Shown: one piece after another, positions 40,570-49,391 of the stretch
How the letters are laid out: each line of letters starts with the position of its first letter
Position numbering within the stretch: position 1 is the stretch's first letter
Assembly: GCA_017615795.1 (NCBI GenBank)
Contig: JAFZZK010000013.1
Span: 62,001 to 126,000, forward strand
From: Bacteroidales bacterium
GTDB lineage: Bacteria; Bacteroidota; Bacteroidia; Bacteroidales; WCHB1-69
Length of the DNA stretch: 64,000 bases
Direction: 5' to 3'
Made by a program: the position numbers and the translations under genes
Notes under the pieces: model-generated
What the model saw: the letters and a program-made list of their open reading frames with translations, nothing else
The model's database searches: none
Told to the model about the DNA's origin: nothing

Positions 40570-41118
40570 TTAATGCTCCAACAAATTTTTTTTGATTTTT
40601 TCCATAGCGAAATGGTAAGAGGCCTTCAGGGCACTTTCGGAGGTGTCGAAGATTTTGGACATTTCGGCGTATGGGGTCTCGTCGTAATAACGCATGGTGA
40701 AGACGGCGCGTTGCTTGGGAGGCAGTCGCAAGATGGCCTCTTGCAGCATGTGTTCGATTTCGTTGGGCGTGTATGAGTTGGTCTCAGGTTGCGTGACCAA
40801 GAGGAAATCGGTGTAGCTGTCGTCCGTCAGGTTGAGCAGTTTCTTTTTCTTCTCGACGAAGGTGAGTGCCTCGTTGACGCTGATTTTCGTGATCCATGTC
40901 TTGAGGCTGGCGTCACCGCGGAATTTGTCAAGATGACGCCAGATCTTGATGCTGACGTTTTGAGTCACGTCGTCGGCATCTTCGTGCAGTGTCACAATAC
41001 GGCGCACATTGTAGTAGATGAGCCGTTGGTACTTTTTCAACAGCATCTCGAAGGCTTGTTCTTTGGTCTTGCTGTTGGCAAAAAGGGCGAGGATGAATTC
41101 GTCGGTGGGTTCTGGCAT
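40570..41118 (-). CDS. ECF-family RNA polymerase sigma factor
   Basis: A 182-residue sigma-70 family regulator. Region 2 is about 25-95, with NVRRIVTLHEDADDVTQNVSIKIWRHLDKFRGDASLKTWITKI. Region 4 is about 120-175, with AILRLPPKQRAVFTMRYYDETPYAEMSKIFDTSESALKASYH, which carries the DNA-reading helix. Regions 1 and 3 are absent, as in ECF factors. It lies 8 bases downstream of the transketolase subunit gene and upstream of the anti-sigma-like and Cys-rich periplasmic genes. Confidence 0.92.
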   Translation of the reverse strand: MPEPTDEFILALFANSKTKEQAFEMLLKKYQRLIYYNVRRIVTLHEDADDVTQNVSIKIWRHLDKFRGDASLKTWITKISVNEALTFVEKKKKLLNLTDDSYTDFLLVTQPETNSYTPNEIEHMLQEAILRLPPKQRAVFTMRYYDETPYAEMSKIFDTSESALKASYHFAMEKIKKNLLEH

Positions 41119-41126
41119 GGGGGTTG

Positions 41127-42077
41127 TTATTTGCGGGCGATGGCTCTCTTGCAGGCATCCATGATGTGTTCCATATCAAGGCCGTAGGCTGTCATGAGTT
41201 GGTCGGGGGTGCCGCTTTCACCGAACTTGTCGTCCACGGCGACCATTTCGACGGGAGCGGGCAACTTGCGTCCGAGTAGTTGGCAGATGGAGTCGCCGAG
41301 GCCTCCGTTCATGAGGTGCTCTTCGGCGGTGACGGCACACTTGGTCTTGGCCACGCTCTTGAGCACAGCGTCGGTGTCGAGCGGCTTGATGGTGGCGATG
41401 TCAATGACTTCGACGGAGAAGCCTTGCTCGGCGAGCACATAGGCGGACTGGACTGCGGGGTACACCAGATGGCCGGTGGCGAAGATGGTGACGTCAGTGC
41501 CTTCGTTGAGGGTGATGGCCTTGCCGATGACGAACGGCTCTTCCGGCATGAAGTTGGGCACGGCGGGGCGGCCGAAGCGCAGGTAAACCGGGCCGACATA
41601 TTCGGCGGCGGCCAAGGTCGCCATCTTGGTCTGATTATAGTCGCAGGGGTTGATGACGACCATATTGGGCAGCATCTTCATGAGCCCGAGGTCTTCCATC
41701 ATCTCGTGCGTGGCCCCGTCCTCGCCAACGGTGAGGCCGGCATGGGAGGCGCAGATTTTGACGTTGAGGTTGGAATAGGCCACCGTCATGCGGATTTGGT
41801 CATACACACGACCGGAAATAAAGCCGGCAAAGGCGGCGGCAAAAGGCACCTTGCCACTCAGGGCAAGCCCGGCGGAGATGCCGATCATATTGGCTTCGGC
41901 GATGCCTACCTGGATGAAACGTTCTGGGAATGCGGCCTTGAAGTCCCCCATCTTGACACTGCCGGTGACATCACCAGTCAGCGCGAACACGTTGGGGTTG
42001 CGTTGTCCGGCTTCCACTAACCCAGCCCCGAAACCAGATCGGGTGTCTTTCATAATGGTGCTCTCAATCTTTTCCAT
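41127..42077 (-). CDS. Transketolase, C-terminal subunit
   Basis: A 316-residue protein equal to the C-terminal half of transketolase: the pyrimidine-binding domain (MKDTRSGFGAGLVEAG, ERFIQVGIAEANMIGISAGLAL, HAGLTVGEDGATHEMMEDLG) and the transketolase C-terminal domain (TIFATGHLVYPAVQSAYVLAEQG, AEEHLMNGGLGDSI). The thiamine diphosphate-binding N-terminal half needed for activity is not adjacent and not in the window. The ATG at 42077 is chosen because a TATCTTTG box lies 20 bases upstream; codons further upstream are unlikely to be translated. Confidence 0.9.
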   Translation of the reverse strand: MEKIESTIMKDTRSGFGAGLVEAGQRNPNVFALTGDVTGSVKMGDFKAAFPERFIQVGIAEANMIGISAGLALSGKVPFAAAFAGFISGRVYDQIRMTVAYSNLNVKICASHAGLTVGEDGATHEMMEDLGLMKMLPNMVVINPCDYNQTKMATLAAAEYVGPVYLRFGRPAVPNFMPEEPFVIGKAITLNEGTDVTIFATGHLVYPAVQSAYVLAEQGFSVEVIDIATIKPLDTDAVLKSVAKTKCAVTAEEHLMNGGLGDSICQLLGRKLPAPVEMVAVDDKFGESGTPDQLMTAYGLDMEHIMDACKRAIARK

Positions 42078-42096
42078 AGTGTAAAAATTTTGCGTG

Positions 42097-42104
42097 CAAA
42101 GATA
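42097..42104 (-). promoter_or_regulatory. -7 element for the transketolase-ECF sigma unit
   Basis: The minus strand reads TATCTTTG 20 bases before the ATG at 42077. It may drive the transketolase subunit, sigma, anti-sigma and periplasmic genes together, as gaps are small (8, 51 and 13 bases). Confidence 0.55.
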
Positions 42105-42196
42105 CGAAATTTGCCAATTATCAGTTATTAAAAAATCCAAATTATTGCAACGCAAACGTTCGCATCTTGCGGGCGTGTGATTGTAGATACGGATTT

Positions 42197-45100
42197 ATGC
42201 GTATGAGACTACGGCTACGACTTGCTTTGTTGCTTGTAACATTCTTGTTTTCAGTGGAAACGGCATTCCCCCAGTCGGTGGGAGAATCTCGTCTCAAAAG
42301 TTGTGTGGCCGATTCTCTCGCTTTTCGGATTGACACGCTTTCCATGGTGCCCGGCACTTTTTCCATCGCGAATCTCGAACGTTCGCAATACCGCGTCGAT
42401 CCCATTGCCGCAAAGCTCTACCTCCTCGATTCCGCTCTTTTGGGGCGTGTTTTAGTATGCCAATACCAGGTTTACGCCCTTGATTTCACCAAACCCATCC
42501 GTCGTCACCAGCTCTCGGAGATAGAGAGTCCGCGAGGGGGTGGCATGATTACATACGGGATGCCTGCGGAAACTGACCTCTACGGCGATGCCCGCCTGTT
42601 GACTTCAGGTTACGTGTCGCGTGGCGTTACGGTTGGAAACAACCAGGATCTTGTGCTCAATTCTGCACTCAACTTGCAGATCTCAGGAGACCTGAACGAG
42701 GATTTTCGTATCGTGGCCTCCATATCGGATAAAAATATTCCTATTCAACCGGAAGGCAATACCCAATATCTGTCTGATATAAATAGTATATTTATTACAT
42801 TATATTATAAAGAGATGGCAAAAGTGGATGCCGGTGACATCCTTGTCGGCAATCCGGGCTCCGGTTTCCTGAAGGTATCGCGCAACTTGTTGGGAATGGA
42901 CGCTTCGGTGCGATACACCGCCAAGGAGAAGGTCAGGGCGACCCACTCTTTGGGAGGTGGTATTGCCAAAGGAAACTTCGTCCGCCAGAAGCTCAATATT
43001 CAGAACGGCGTGCAGGGGCCGTACAAGCTTTACGGCCCGAACAATGAGGTTGGCATTGTCGTGGTGGCAGGTTCGGAGCGTGTGTACGTGGATGGCGTGC
43101 TCCTGACCCGCGGGCAGGAGAATGACTACACGATGGACTACAACGCCGCCGAAATCACCTTCACTCCGGCTATGCTGATGTCGTCCGAAAAGCGCGTCTA
43201 TGTGGAGTTTGAATGTACAGACCGCCATTTTACGCGCATTGGACTCTTCTCGTACAATGAACTCACGCTTGGAAAAAAACAGCAGGTGAAGCTGAATGTC
43301 AACTATTTCCAGGAACAAGACCTTAAAAACCAATCTATACAGCCAGAACTCGGCAATGACGAGAAACTCTTCTTGTCGCAGTTGGGCGATGATTTGCAAA
43401 ATGCATGGTATGCCCGTGCCGACTCGGTGCAGTATTCCACCAACCGTCTGCTGTATGCCCGCAGGGACACCACGGTGAATGGCGTCGCTTATCCGAATGT
43501 CTATGTCTATTCCACTGACGAGGGCGTGCAGTTGTACAGTGTGGGATTTTCGTTTGTGGGGCAGGGCAAGGGCGACTATGTGCTGTTGCGCAGCACTTCC
43601 AACGGACGTGTCTTTGGCTGGGTGGCTCCGGAAGATGGCGAGTCGCGGGGCGACTATGTGCCAGCCGTGCTGTTGGTCGCACCCCAACGGGCGCGCATGG
43701 CTACCATTGCGGCGACTTGGAATGCCCGGCAGGGGACAACTATCGCGGGCGAGGTGGCACTGTCCGAACATGATCATAATCTGTTTTCCAAAGGTGACGA
43801 TCGCGACAATGTCGGCTTCGCCGCCAATTTTGCGTTCGGTCATCGGCAGATGCTGGGCAAAAAGGAGAAGTCCTCCCCGTGGAGTTTCGTGAGCCGCCTT
43901 GACTGGCAGTTCGTACACCGCAATTTCCATGCCGTGGAGAGTTTTCGCGATGTGGAGTTTGCGCGTGACTACAACCTCAACGCCGACTACTCCAGCCTCC
44001 ATTCCGAGCAGATGTTGCACGCCCTCATTGGTTTTGACAAAAAAAATGTCAGTATTTCGCAATATGAGTTCAACTGGTTCACTCGTTTTGGGGAGATTTC
44101 CGCATTGCGACAAGAATTATTGACTCGCAACACGTTTGGACACACGCTTTTCGATGCGCGTGTGGCTTTCTTGACCACCTCCGACAGCGTGCAGCGTAGC
44201 CGATTCCTGGCGGGTGATGTCAAGTGGGCCTATCGGCTCAAGACCGTGGAGTTCGGCATGTCCGACAAGATGGAGCATAACATTTTCAGGGATGCCGCTC
44301 TTGACACCTTGCGCGCCAACAGCTATGCTTTCAATGAATTGCTCATTTACTTGAAAAACGGGGATTCTACTGTTTATAAATACAATATATCTTATAAGAA
44401 CAGGTTGGAGTTCGCGCCCGACAGCGGCAGATTGGCCATGCGGCAAGGCATACAGGAGGCCAATGCGCTTTTTCAATTCAACAGGATTCGTAATCAGCAC
44501 TTTGCAGTACAGGCCACATATAGGACGCAGCGTGTGCACGATGAGATGCAGAACCATGTGCGTGAGCATTATTTTGTGGGTGATGTCGAATATACAGGCC
44601 GTTTCTTCCACAATGCCATCTTGCTGAGTACCTATTACGAAGCGGGCAGCAGCATGGAACAAAAGCGTACATACACGTTCCTGAAAGTTGCAGCGGGACA
44701 AGGTACGCACACGTGGCGCGACTACAACGGGAATGGCATAGAAGAGATGGACGAGTTTGAGGTGGCCGCATTCCAGGACGAAGCCAACTATGTGAAGGTT
44801 TGGATCACGGGGACGGATTATGTTAATGCCTACCAAAACGCTTTTACCCAGAGTGTGCAAATTCGTCCCGCCGCCGTTTGGGGCAACAAGAAGGGATTCC
44901 GGCGTTTCCTCGCCCGTTTTTCCGACGTGGCGCAATATCGCACTCGTCTTAAATACGCAACGCCCAAATTCAACCCTTTTTATGCAGACATGGGTGACAC
45001 GAACTTGCTCAGCAGAACCATGAATGTGAATAATACCTTTTCCTTCAACAATAGCGCATCCAAGTTTTCTTTTGATTTTGTAGTGCAAAAGTCGCGAAAC

Positions 45101-45655
45101 AAGAATCTGCTCTACTATGGTTCCGAATACAACGATGCCGGTCTGCAGCAGGTGACGCTGCGAAGCAATATCGGAGGCAAGGTTGTCGTGGAGACCCACT
45201 ACTTGCACGGCGTGACGGGTAACCATTCGGATTTCATGGCGACCCGCAATTACGAATTCGAGCGTCATGGTGTGGGTGGGAAGTTACGGTTGCAGTTGCA
45301 GGACAAGTATGTGGGGGAACTGGCGTATGTGTATGTTGACAAGCGTGGCAGGGTGGGGGACGGCCACTTGCATGTGCACGATGCGAACATGTTGTTCAAC
45401 GTCAAGCTGGCTCGCCGGGGCGTGGCGACAGCGACGTTTCGCTATGTGGGCATGCTGGGACAGGCTCCCACGAATGCAGCGGCTGCCTACCAGATGCTGG
45501 ACGGGTTGGCGGTGGGGCATAACGCCGTCTGGGCTTTGGATTTGCAATTTGCCCTGACCGAGTATCTGAACCTCTCCCTGCGCTACGACGGACGTGTTTC
45601 CCAAGGGCATAAGGCAGTACATACCGGTTCTGTTTCCGTGCGGGCGCAATTTTAG
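42197..45655 (+). CDS. Very large outer-membrane beta-barrel protein of unknown function
   Basis: An 1152-residue protein with a signal peptide ending TAFPQ. After about 120 residues comes a conserved-looking segment: SRGVTVGNNQDLVLNSALNL, GDLNEDFRIVASISDKNIPI and then QPEGNTQYL. The remainder is a long run of alternating aromatic/polar strands (for example RHGVGGKLRLQLQDKYVGELAY), ending SVSVRAQF with the terminal Phe of outer-membrane barrels. I recall similar large proteins in Bacteroidota but no assigned function. It is not SprA/Sov, which is about twice as long. The ATG at 42203 is an alternative start. It sits directly upstream of the type IX secretion operon but is separated from it by a promoter. 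Confidence 0.72.
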   Translation: MRMRLRLRLALLLVTFLFSVETAFPQSVGESRLKSCVADSLAFRIDTLSMVPGTFSIANLERSQYRVDPIAAKLYLLDSALLGRVLVCQYQVYALDFTKPIRRHQLSEIESPRGGGMITYGMPAETDLYGDARLLTSGYVSRGVTVGNNQDLVLNSALNLQISGDLNEDFRIVASISDKNIPIQPEGNTQYLSDINSIFITLYYKEMAKVDAGDILVGNPGSGFLKVSRNLLGMDASVRYTAKEKVRATHSLGGGIAKGNFVRQKLNIQNGVQGPYKLYGPNNEVGIVVVAGSERVYVDGVLLTRGQENDYTMDYNAAEITFTPAMLMSSEKRVYVEFECTDRHFTRIGLFSYNELTLGKKQQVKLNVNYFQEQDLKNQSIQPELGNDEKLFLSQLGDDLQNAWYARADSVQYSTNRLLYARRDTTVNGVAYPNVYVYSTDEGVQLYSVGFSFVGQGKGDYVLLRSTSNGRVFGWVAPEDGESRGDYVPAVLLVAPQRARMATIAATWNARQGTTIAGEVALSEHDHNLFSKGDDRDNVGFAANFAFGHRQMLGKKEKSSPWSFVSRLDWQFVHRNFHAVESFRDVEFARDYNLNADYSSLHSEQMLHALIGFDKKNVSISQYEFNWFTRFGEISALRQELLTRNTFGHTLFDARVAFLTTSDSVQRSRFLAGDVKWAYRLKTVEFGMSDKMEHNIFRDAALDTLRANSYAFNELLIYLKNGDSTVYKYNISYKNRLEFAPDSGRLAMRQGIQEANALFQFNRIRNQHFAVQATYRTQRVHDEMQNHVREHYFVGDVEYTGRFFHNAILLSTYYEAGSSMEQKRTYTFLKVAAGQGTHTWRDYNGNGIEEMDEFEVAAFQDEANYVKVWITGTDYVNAYQNAFTQSVQIRPAAVWGNKKGFRRFLARFSDVAQYRTRLKYATPKFNPFYADMGDTNLLSRTMNVNNTFSFNNSASKFSFDFVVQKSRNKNLLYYGSEYNDAGLQQVTLRSNIGGKVVVETHYLHGVTGNHSDFMATRNYEFERHGVGGKLRLQLQDKYVGELAYVYVDKRGRVGDGHLHVHDANMLFNVKLARRGVATATFRYVGMLGQAPTNAAAAYQMLDGLAVGHNAVWALDLQFALTEYLNLSLRYDGRVSQGHKAVHTGSVSVRAQF

Positions 45656-45824
45656 CGTTATCAACACCCCAATGTGGGCTTTGTGTCTCTCCTTGCATGC
45701 TTACCTGTATTTTTGTATGGTTTTCAAGTGTGTGATTGTCAGTGTTTTATAAATATTGTTTGTCTATTAAATGTATGTGTTGATAACTTGAGGGAATGAA
45801 AAAGAATTTTTTTTGAACAAACTA
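45656..45824. other. Intergenic stretch, first half of the gap before porP
   Basis: Part of the 352-base gene-free gap. AT-rich, with no open frame, convincing hairpin or terminator seen. The remainder of the gap holds the porP promoter and leader. Confidence 0.5.
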
Positions 45825-45855
45825 TTTGTGCATTGAAAAAATAAATGTATTTTTG
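45825..45855 (+). promoter_or_regulatory. Consensus promoter of the type IX secretion operon
   Basis: TTTG (45825-45828), 19 bases, then TATTTTTG (45848-45855): a complete match to the Bacteroidota primary sigma consensus TTTG-N19-21-TAnnTTTG. It implies a start near 45862 and a leader of about 146 bases before porP. Confidence 0.8.
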
Positions 45856-45903
45856 TCGCTTGAAAAATTAAAAGGTTAAATGTGTTCTGTAACTTTTTTC
45901 GGT

Positions 45904-45927
45904 AAGACGTGTAAAAAGAAAGACGTG
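45904..45927 (+). repeat. Direct repeat AAGACGTG in the porP leader
   Basis: AAGACGTG occurs at 45904-45911 and 45920-45927, 16 bases apart start to start. It lies about 50 bases downstream of the -7 box, inside the presumed leader RNA. It could bind a regulator on DNA or RNA, or be chance. Confidence 0.35.
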
Positions 45928-46007
45928 ATAATAGTAGAGTCCACCGAATGAATAACCTAACACATTCAACTGTAGATTGTTACTGTTAAACCAAACCCAA
46001 AGATACG

Positions 46008-47060
46008 ATGGTAATTCGTGCGAAAAAGATAGGATTCTTATTGTTGTTGGCGATGACATTTTGTCTCTCCGCTCGTGCCCAGGATGACGCGCAATTTACG
46101 CTATTTCCGTGGACAACCTCCTATTATAACCCCGGTGGCATCGGAGAGCAAAGCAATACGCTGTGCTTTACGTTCGTCTATGACAACAAATATATGGGGT
46201 GGCGCGATGTTTATGGCGAAGGCGGTCGCCGGGACACCAACTCTATGGACAAGACTAGCCCGCAAAATTTCCTCCTCAATATTGAATCCTACCTGAAAAA
46301 ACTCCACGGCTCCATCGGTTTGTCTTTGCTTAGCGACCATGTCGGTTTCTATAACAGCGTGTCTATTCGTTTGGGTTATTCTTATAAACTTCGTATCGGA
46401 GGCGGTCATCTGGGCATAGGTGCTCATGTGTCACTCTTTAATCAAAGCATTGATAAAGACAAATTCAGACCAACGACCCCTGGAGATCCCTTGCTGCAGA
46501 TGCTCTCTGAGTCCACTCTGGACTTGGATTTCGACTTTGGCGTTCTCTACAAAACCGACCAATGGTTTGCCGGTTTGAGCGTCACGCAAATAGCCGGTGC
46601 ACTCGACAAGAATCATGCTCTGCGGCTTTCAGGCGAATACGGTCCCTCACGTTCCACGCAGATGTATGCACATGGCGGTTACACGTGGATTGTCCCGGCA
46701 AACCCTAACTGGGAAATCATGCCGCAGGCCATGATCAAGACCGATTTCAAGACCTTCCAGTGGGAGGTCATGGCGTTGGCACGCTACAATGGAGTCTTCT
46801 GGGGCGGCCTTGGATACCGTTTCCAGGATGTCGTCTCCCTGATTTTCGGTGCCCGCCCGTTCTATAACTCCTCCAACGTTTATCTTAAAGGCTTGGAAGC
46901 CGGATTGTCGTACGGATTCACGACCAACAGCCTCGGTTACCGCCTCAACAGGAGCTTCGGCGATGTGGAAGTGATGGTCCGCTACTGCTTTGATATCTAC
47001 AAACCAGAGGTGTTCTCGGGCTATGGTTCCACCCGCTCCATCTATAAAAATTGGTATTAG
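46008..47060 (+). CDS. porP: PorP/SprF family type IX secretion membrane protein
   Basis: A 350-residue outer-membrane barrel with a signal peptide ending SARAQ. The start DDAQFTLFPWTTSYYNPGGIG is the PorP/SprF signature, and strands such as FWGGLGYRFQDVVSLIFGARPF continue to the C-terminus. In Porphyromonas and Flavobacterium, PorP/SprF proteins are required for type IX secretion or tether cargo at the surface. It is the first gene of porP-gldK-gldL-gldM-gldN, 65 bases before gldK. Confidence 0.92.
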   Translation: MVIRAKKIGFLLLLAMTFCLSARAQDDAQFTLFPWTTSYYNPGGIGEQSNTLCFTFVYDNKYMGWRDVYGEGGRRDTNSMDKTSPQNFLLNIESYLKKLHGSIGLSLLSDHVGFYNSVSIRLGYSYKLRIGGGHLGIGAHVSLFNQSIDKDKFRPTTPGDPLLQMLSESTLDLDFDFGVLYKTDQWFAGLSVTQIAGALDKNHALRLSGEYGPSRSTQMYAHGGYTWIVPANPNWEIMPQAMIKTDFKTFQWEVMALARYNGVFWGGLGYRFQDVVSLIFGARPFYNSSNVYLKGLEAGLSYGFTTNSLGYRLNRSFGDVEVMVRYCFDIYKPEVFSGYGSTRSIYKNWY

Positions 47061-47125
47061 AAAATAAATCAGTGATTTTCACGTTAAATATTTCGCATTA
47101 GATAAAAACAATAAATTACATAACA

Positions 47126-48556
47126 ATGAAAAGGGTATTAATTCTTATCGCAGCGGCACTGGTGGTGTCCGTGTCCTGCAAAAACGGAGGCGACGGCCAA
47201 CTGGTCGGAGTCAAGGACCGTCCCGATGTCCTCGAACTCGAACCTTACGGCATGGTCTATGTGCCAGCAGGCCATTATGTGATGGGTGGTGGCGACCAAG
47301 ACGTGCCTTTCGCCCAAACCCAACAGTCCAAGAACGTGACCTTGGACGCTTTCTGGATGGACGAGACCGAAATCACCAACAACGAATACCGCCAATTTGT
47401 CAATTGGGTCCGCGACTCCATCGCGCACGTGTTGCTGGGTGATGCCGAAATTACCGAAGAGGAGAAATACGGCCACTACAAAAAGTACACCAGAGGCGAG
47501 AACGAGGGTGAGGTCATGGAACCCAAGTTGATTAACTGGAAAGAGGAAATTCCTTGGGACTCCGACAACGAGGAGGTGCAAGCCGCCCTTTCTCCGTTGT
47601 TCAACAAGGTGAACACCCGTTTTTACCACTATCGTCCCAATAGAACCAACGTCTCCATGTATAATTACGAGTATTGGTGGTTCGACTATCGCAACTGGCG
47701 CGATCCGGACGATCCCGATAATTTCGGAGCTGCTACCAAGGAGTTCGACAAGGAGGGTGTTGAGTTCGGTGGTCTTTATGCCAACCGTCCGAGTAGCCTC
47801 GGGACTGGCTACCAACGCTTCATCCGTCACGAGGTCGTGAACATTTACCCGGATACCCTTTGCTGGGCCCACGATTTCGTCTACTCCTATAACGAACAGA
47901 TGATTCTTAATTACTTCTCTCACCCGCAGTACGACAACTATCCTGTCGTAGGCGTGAGCTGGAAGCAAGCCAAGGCTTTCTCCTACTGGAGAACCCAACT
48001 GCGCATGGCATGGCTCTCCTCCAAAGACTATGCCAACGAGCAGGAGTTCAGACTGCCGACCGAGGCCCAATGGGAATGGGCAGCCCGCGGTGGCAACGAA
48101 CTGGCCACCTATCCTTGGGGTGACTATTACACCACCAACCGCAATGGTTGTTTCTTGAGCAACTTCAAACCCCAAAGAGGTAATTATATCGCTGATGACA
48201 ACATGTATCCCGGCATTGTGGCCCACTATCATCCCAACGACTGGGGTCTTTTCGACATGGCCGGCAATGTGGCAGAATGGTGTGAGGATGCTTATGACAA
48301 GTCCTCTTACAATTTCACTCATGACATGAACCCCGTGTACGTGTACTATGCCAAGAAAGACGATTCCCCGGCCAAGAAGCGCAAAGTCATCCGTGGCGGT
48401 TCCTGGAAGGATATCAGCTACTACACCACTGTGGCAGCTCGCTGCTTCGAATACCAAGACACCTGTAAGTCCTACGTCGGTTTCCGCAATGTGCAGTCCT
48501 ATATGGGCCGTGCTCGCGGCGACAACTCCAGCCGTAGTGCCTCACATGTTTACTAA
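47126..48556 (+). CDS. gldK: Type IX secretion lipoprotein GldK/PorK
   Basis: A 476-residue outer-membrane lipoprotein. The lipobox is VVSVSC with acyl-Cys C18. The body is a formylglycine-generating-enzyme-like (SUMF1) domain: YVPAGHYVMGGGDQDVPFAQ, FWMDETEITNNEYRQFVNW, FRLPTEAQWEWAARGG and KVIRGGSWKDISYYT. With GldN/PorN it forms the periplasmic ring of the type IX machine. SUMF1-type catalysis is not expected, as the family is structural here. Confidence 0.95.
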   Translation: MKRVLILIAAALVVSVSCKNGGDGQLVGVKDRPDVLELEPYGMVYVPAGHYVMGGGDQDVPFAQTQQSKNVTLDAFWMDETEITNNEYRQFVNWVRDSIAHVLLGDAEITEEEKYGHYKKYTRGENEGEVMEPKLINWKEEIPWDSDNEEVQAALSPLFNKVNTRFYHYRPNRTNVSMYNYEYWWFDYRNWRDPDDPDNFGAATKEFDKEGVEFGGLYANRPSSLGTGYQRFIRHEVVNIYPDTLCWAHDFVYSYNEQMILNYFSHPQYDNYPVVGVSWKQAKAFSYWRTQLRMAWLSSKDYANEQEFRLPTEAQWEWAARGGNELATYPWGDYYTTNRNGCFLSNFKPQRGNYIADDNMYPGIVAHYHPNDWGLFDMAGNVAEWCEDAYDKSSYNFTHDMNPVYVYYAKKDDSPAKKRKVIRGGSWKDISYYTTVAARCFEYQDTCKSYVGFRNVQSYMGRARGDNSSRSASHVY

Positions 48557-48617
48557 ACTTTTTTTCGAGAATTAATAATAAACAATAAATCATTAACTAA
48601 ACTAAATTAATCGTACA

Positions 48618-49337
48618 ATGAATGCAATCGACAGATTAGTAAGATCAAACACCTACAAGAACATCATGGCCAAGTTGTATGGCTGGGGTGCCGCCGTCGT
48701 CATTTTCGGCGCTTTGTTCAAAATCCTTCACCTCCCCGGCGCTAACATCATGCTTATCATAGGTATGGGCACGGAGGTCGCCATCTTCTTCTTCTCCGCT
48801 TTCGAGCCTTTACATGTGGAATATAACTGGGCTTTGGTGTATCCTGAGCTTGCTATTGCTGATGAAACTGCAGAACCCACGCGCAAAGAGAGAAAGAAAG
48901 AGGCTAAGGGCGCAACCCCGACACAACAACTCGACAAGATGCTCGAGGAAGCCAAGATTGGCCCTGAATTGATTGAAAGTCTCGCCGTTGGCATGAAGAA
49001 CTTGGGCGACAACGCCAAAAAACTTGCCGGTGTCTCTGATGCAGCTGTGGCCACCGACGCCTTCGTGGGCAACATGACCAAGGCCGCCGAGTCTGTGCGC
49101 AACCTCTCTCTCAAATACGACAAGGTTGCTTCCACGCTCGAAGCCGACGGCAACGCCTCCATCGCATACAGCGAGAGCCTCAAGCGCGCCACCACTGCCA
49201 TCAACCAAATGGCCACCGCATACGAGCAAACTACGACTTACAAGACCGAAATGGACAAGTTGACCCATAACATCGCCGCCCTGAGCAAGGTTTATGGCAA
49301 TATGCTTGCGGCAATGGGTGTCAATACCAATAAATAA
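48618..49337 (+). CDS. gldL: Type IX secretion motor protein GldL/PorL
   Basis: A 239-residue inner-membrane protein. Two N-terminal helices lie at about 22-35 (YGWGAAVVIFGALF) and 44-62, followed by a cytoplasmic coiled-coil-rich tail. The second helix carries E53 in GTEVAIFFFSAFEP, corresponding to the proton-coupled Glu of GldL. HLPGANIMLIIGM between the helices is typical. It forms the rotary GldLM motor with the next gene product. Confidence 0.95.
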   Translation: MNAIDRLVRSNTYKNIMAKLYGWGAAVVIFGALFKILHLPGANIMLIIGMGTEVAIFFFSAFEPLHVEYNWALVYPELAIADETAEPTRKERKKEAKGATPTQQLDKMLEEAKIGPELIESLAVGMKNLGDNAKKLAGVSDAAVATDAFVGNMTKAAESVRNLSLKYDKVASTLEADGNASIAYSESLKRATTAINQMATAYEQTTTYKTEMDKLTHNIAALSKVYGNMLAAMGVNTNK

Positions 49338-49391
49338 CAAGTCATCGTCTCATTTTATCCACTAATTTCTCACTAAAACTATTAAAGAAAA

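Noticed and set aside
42197..45655. SprA/Sov translocon
   Set aside because: The protein is about half the length of SprA/Sov and I could not find SprA-specific repeats.
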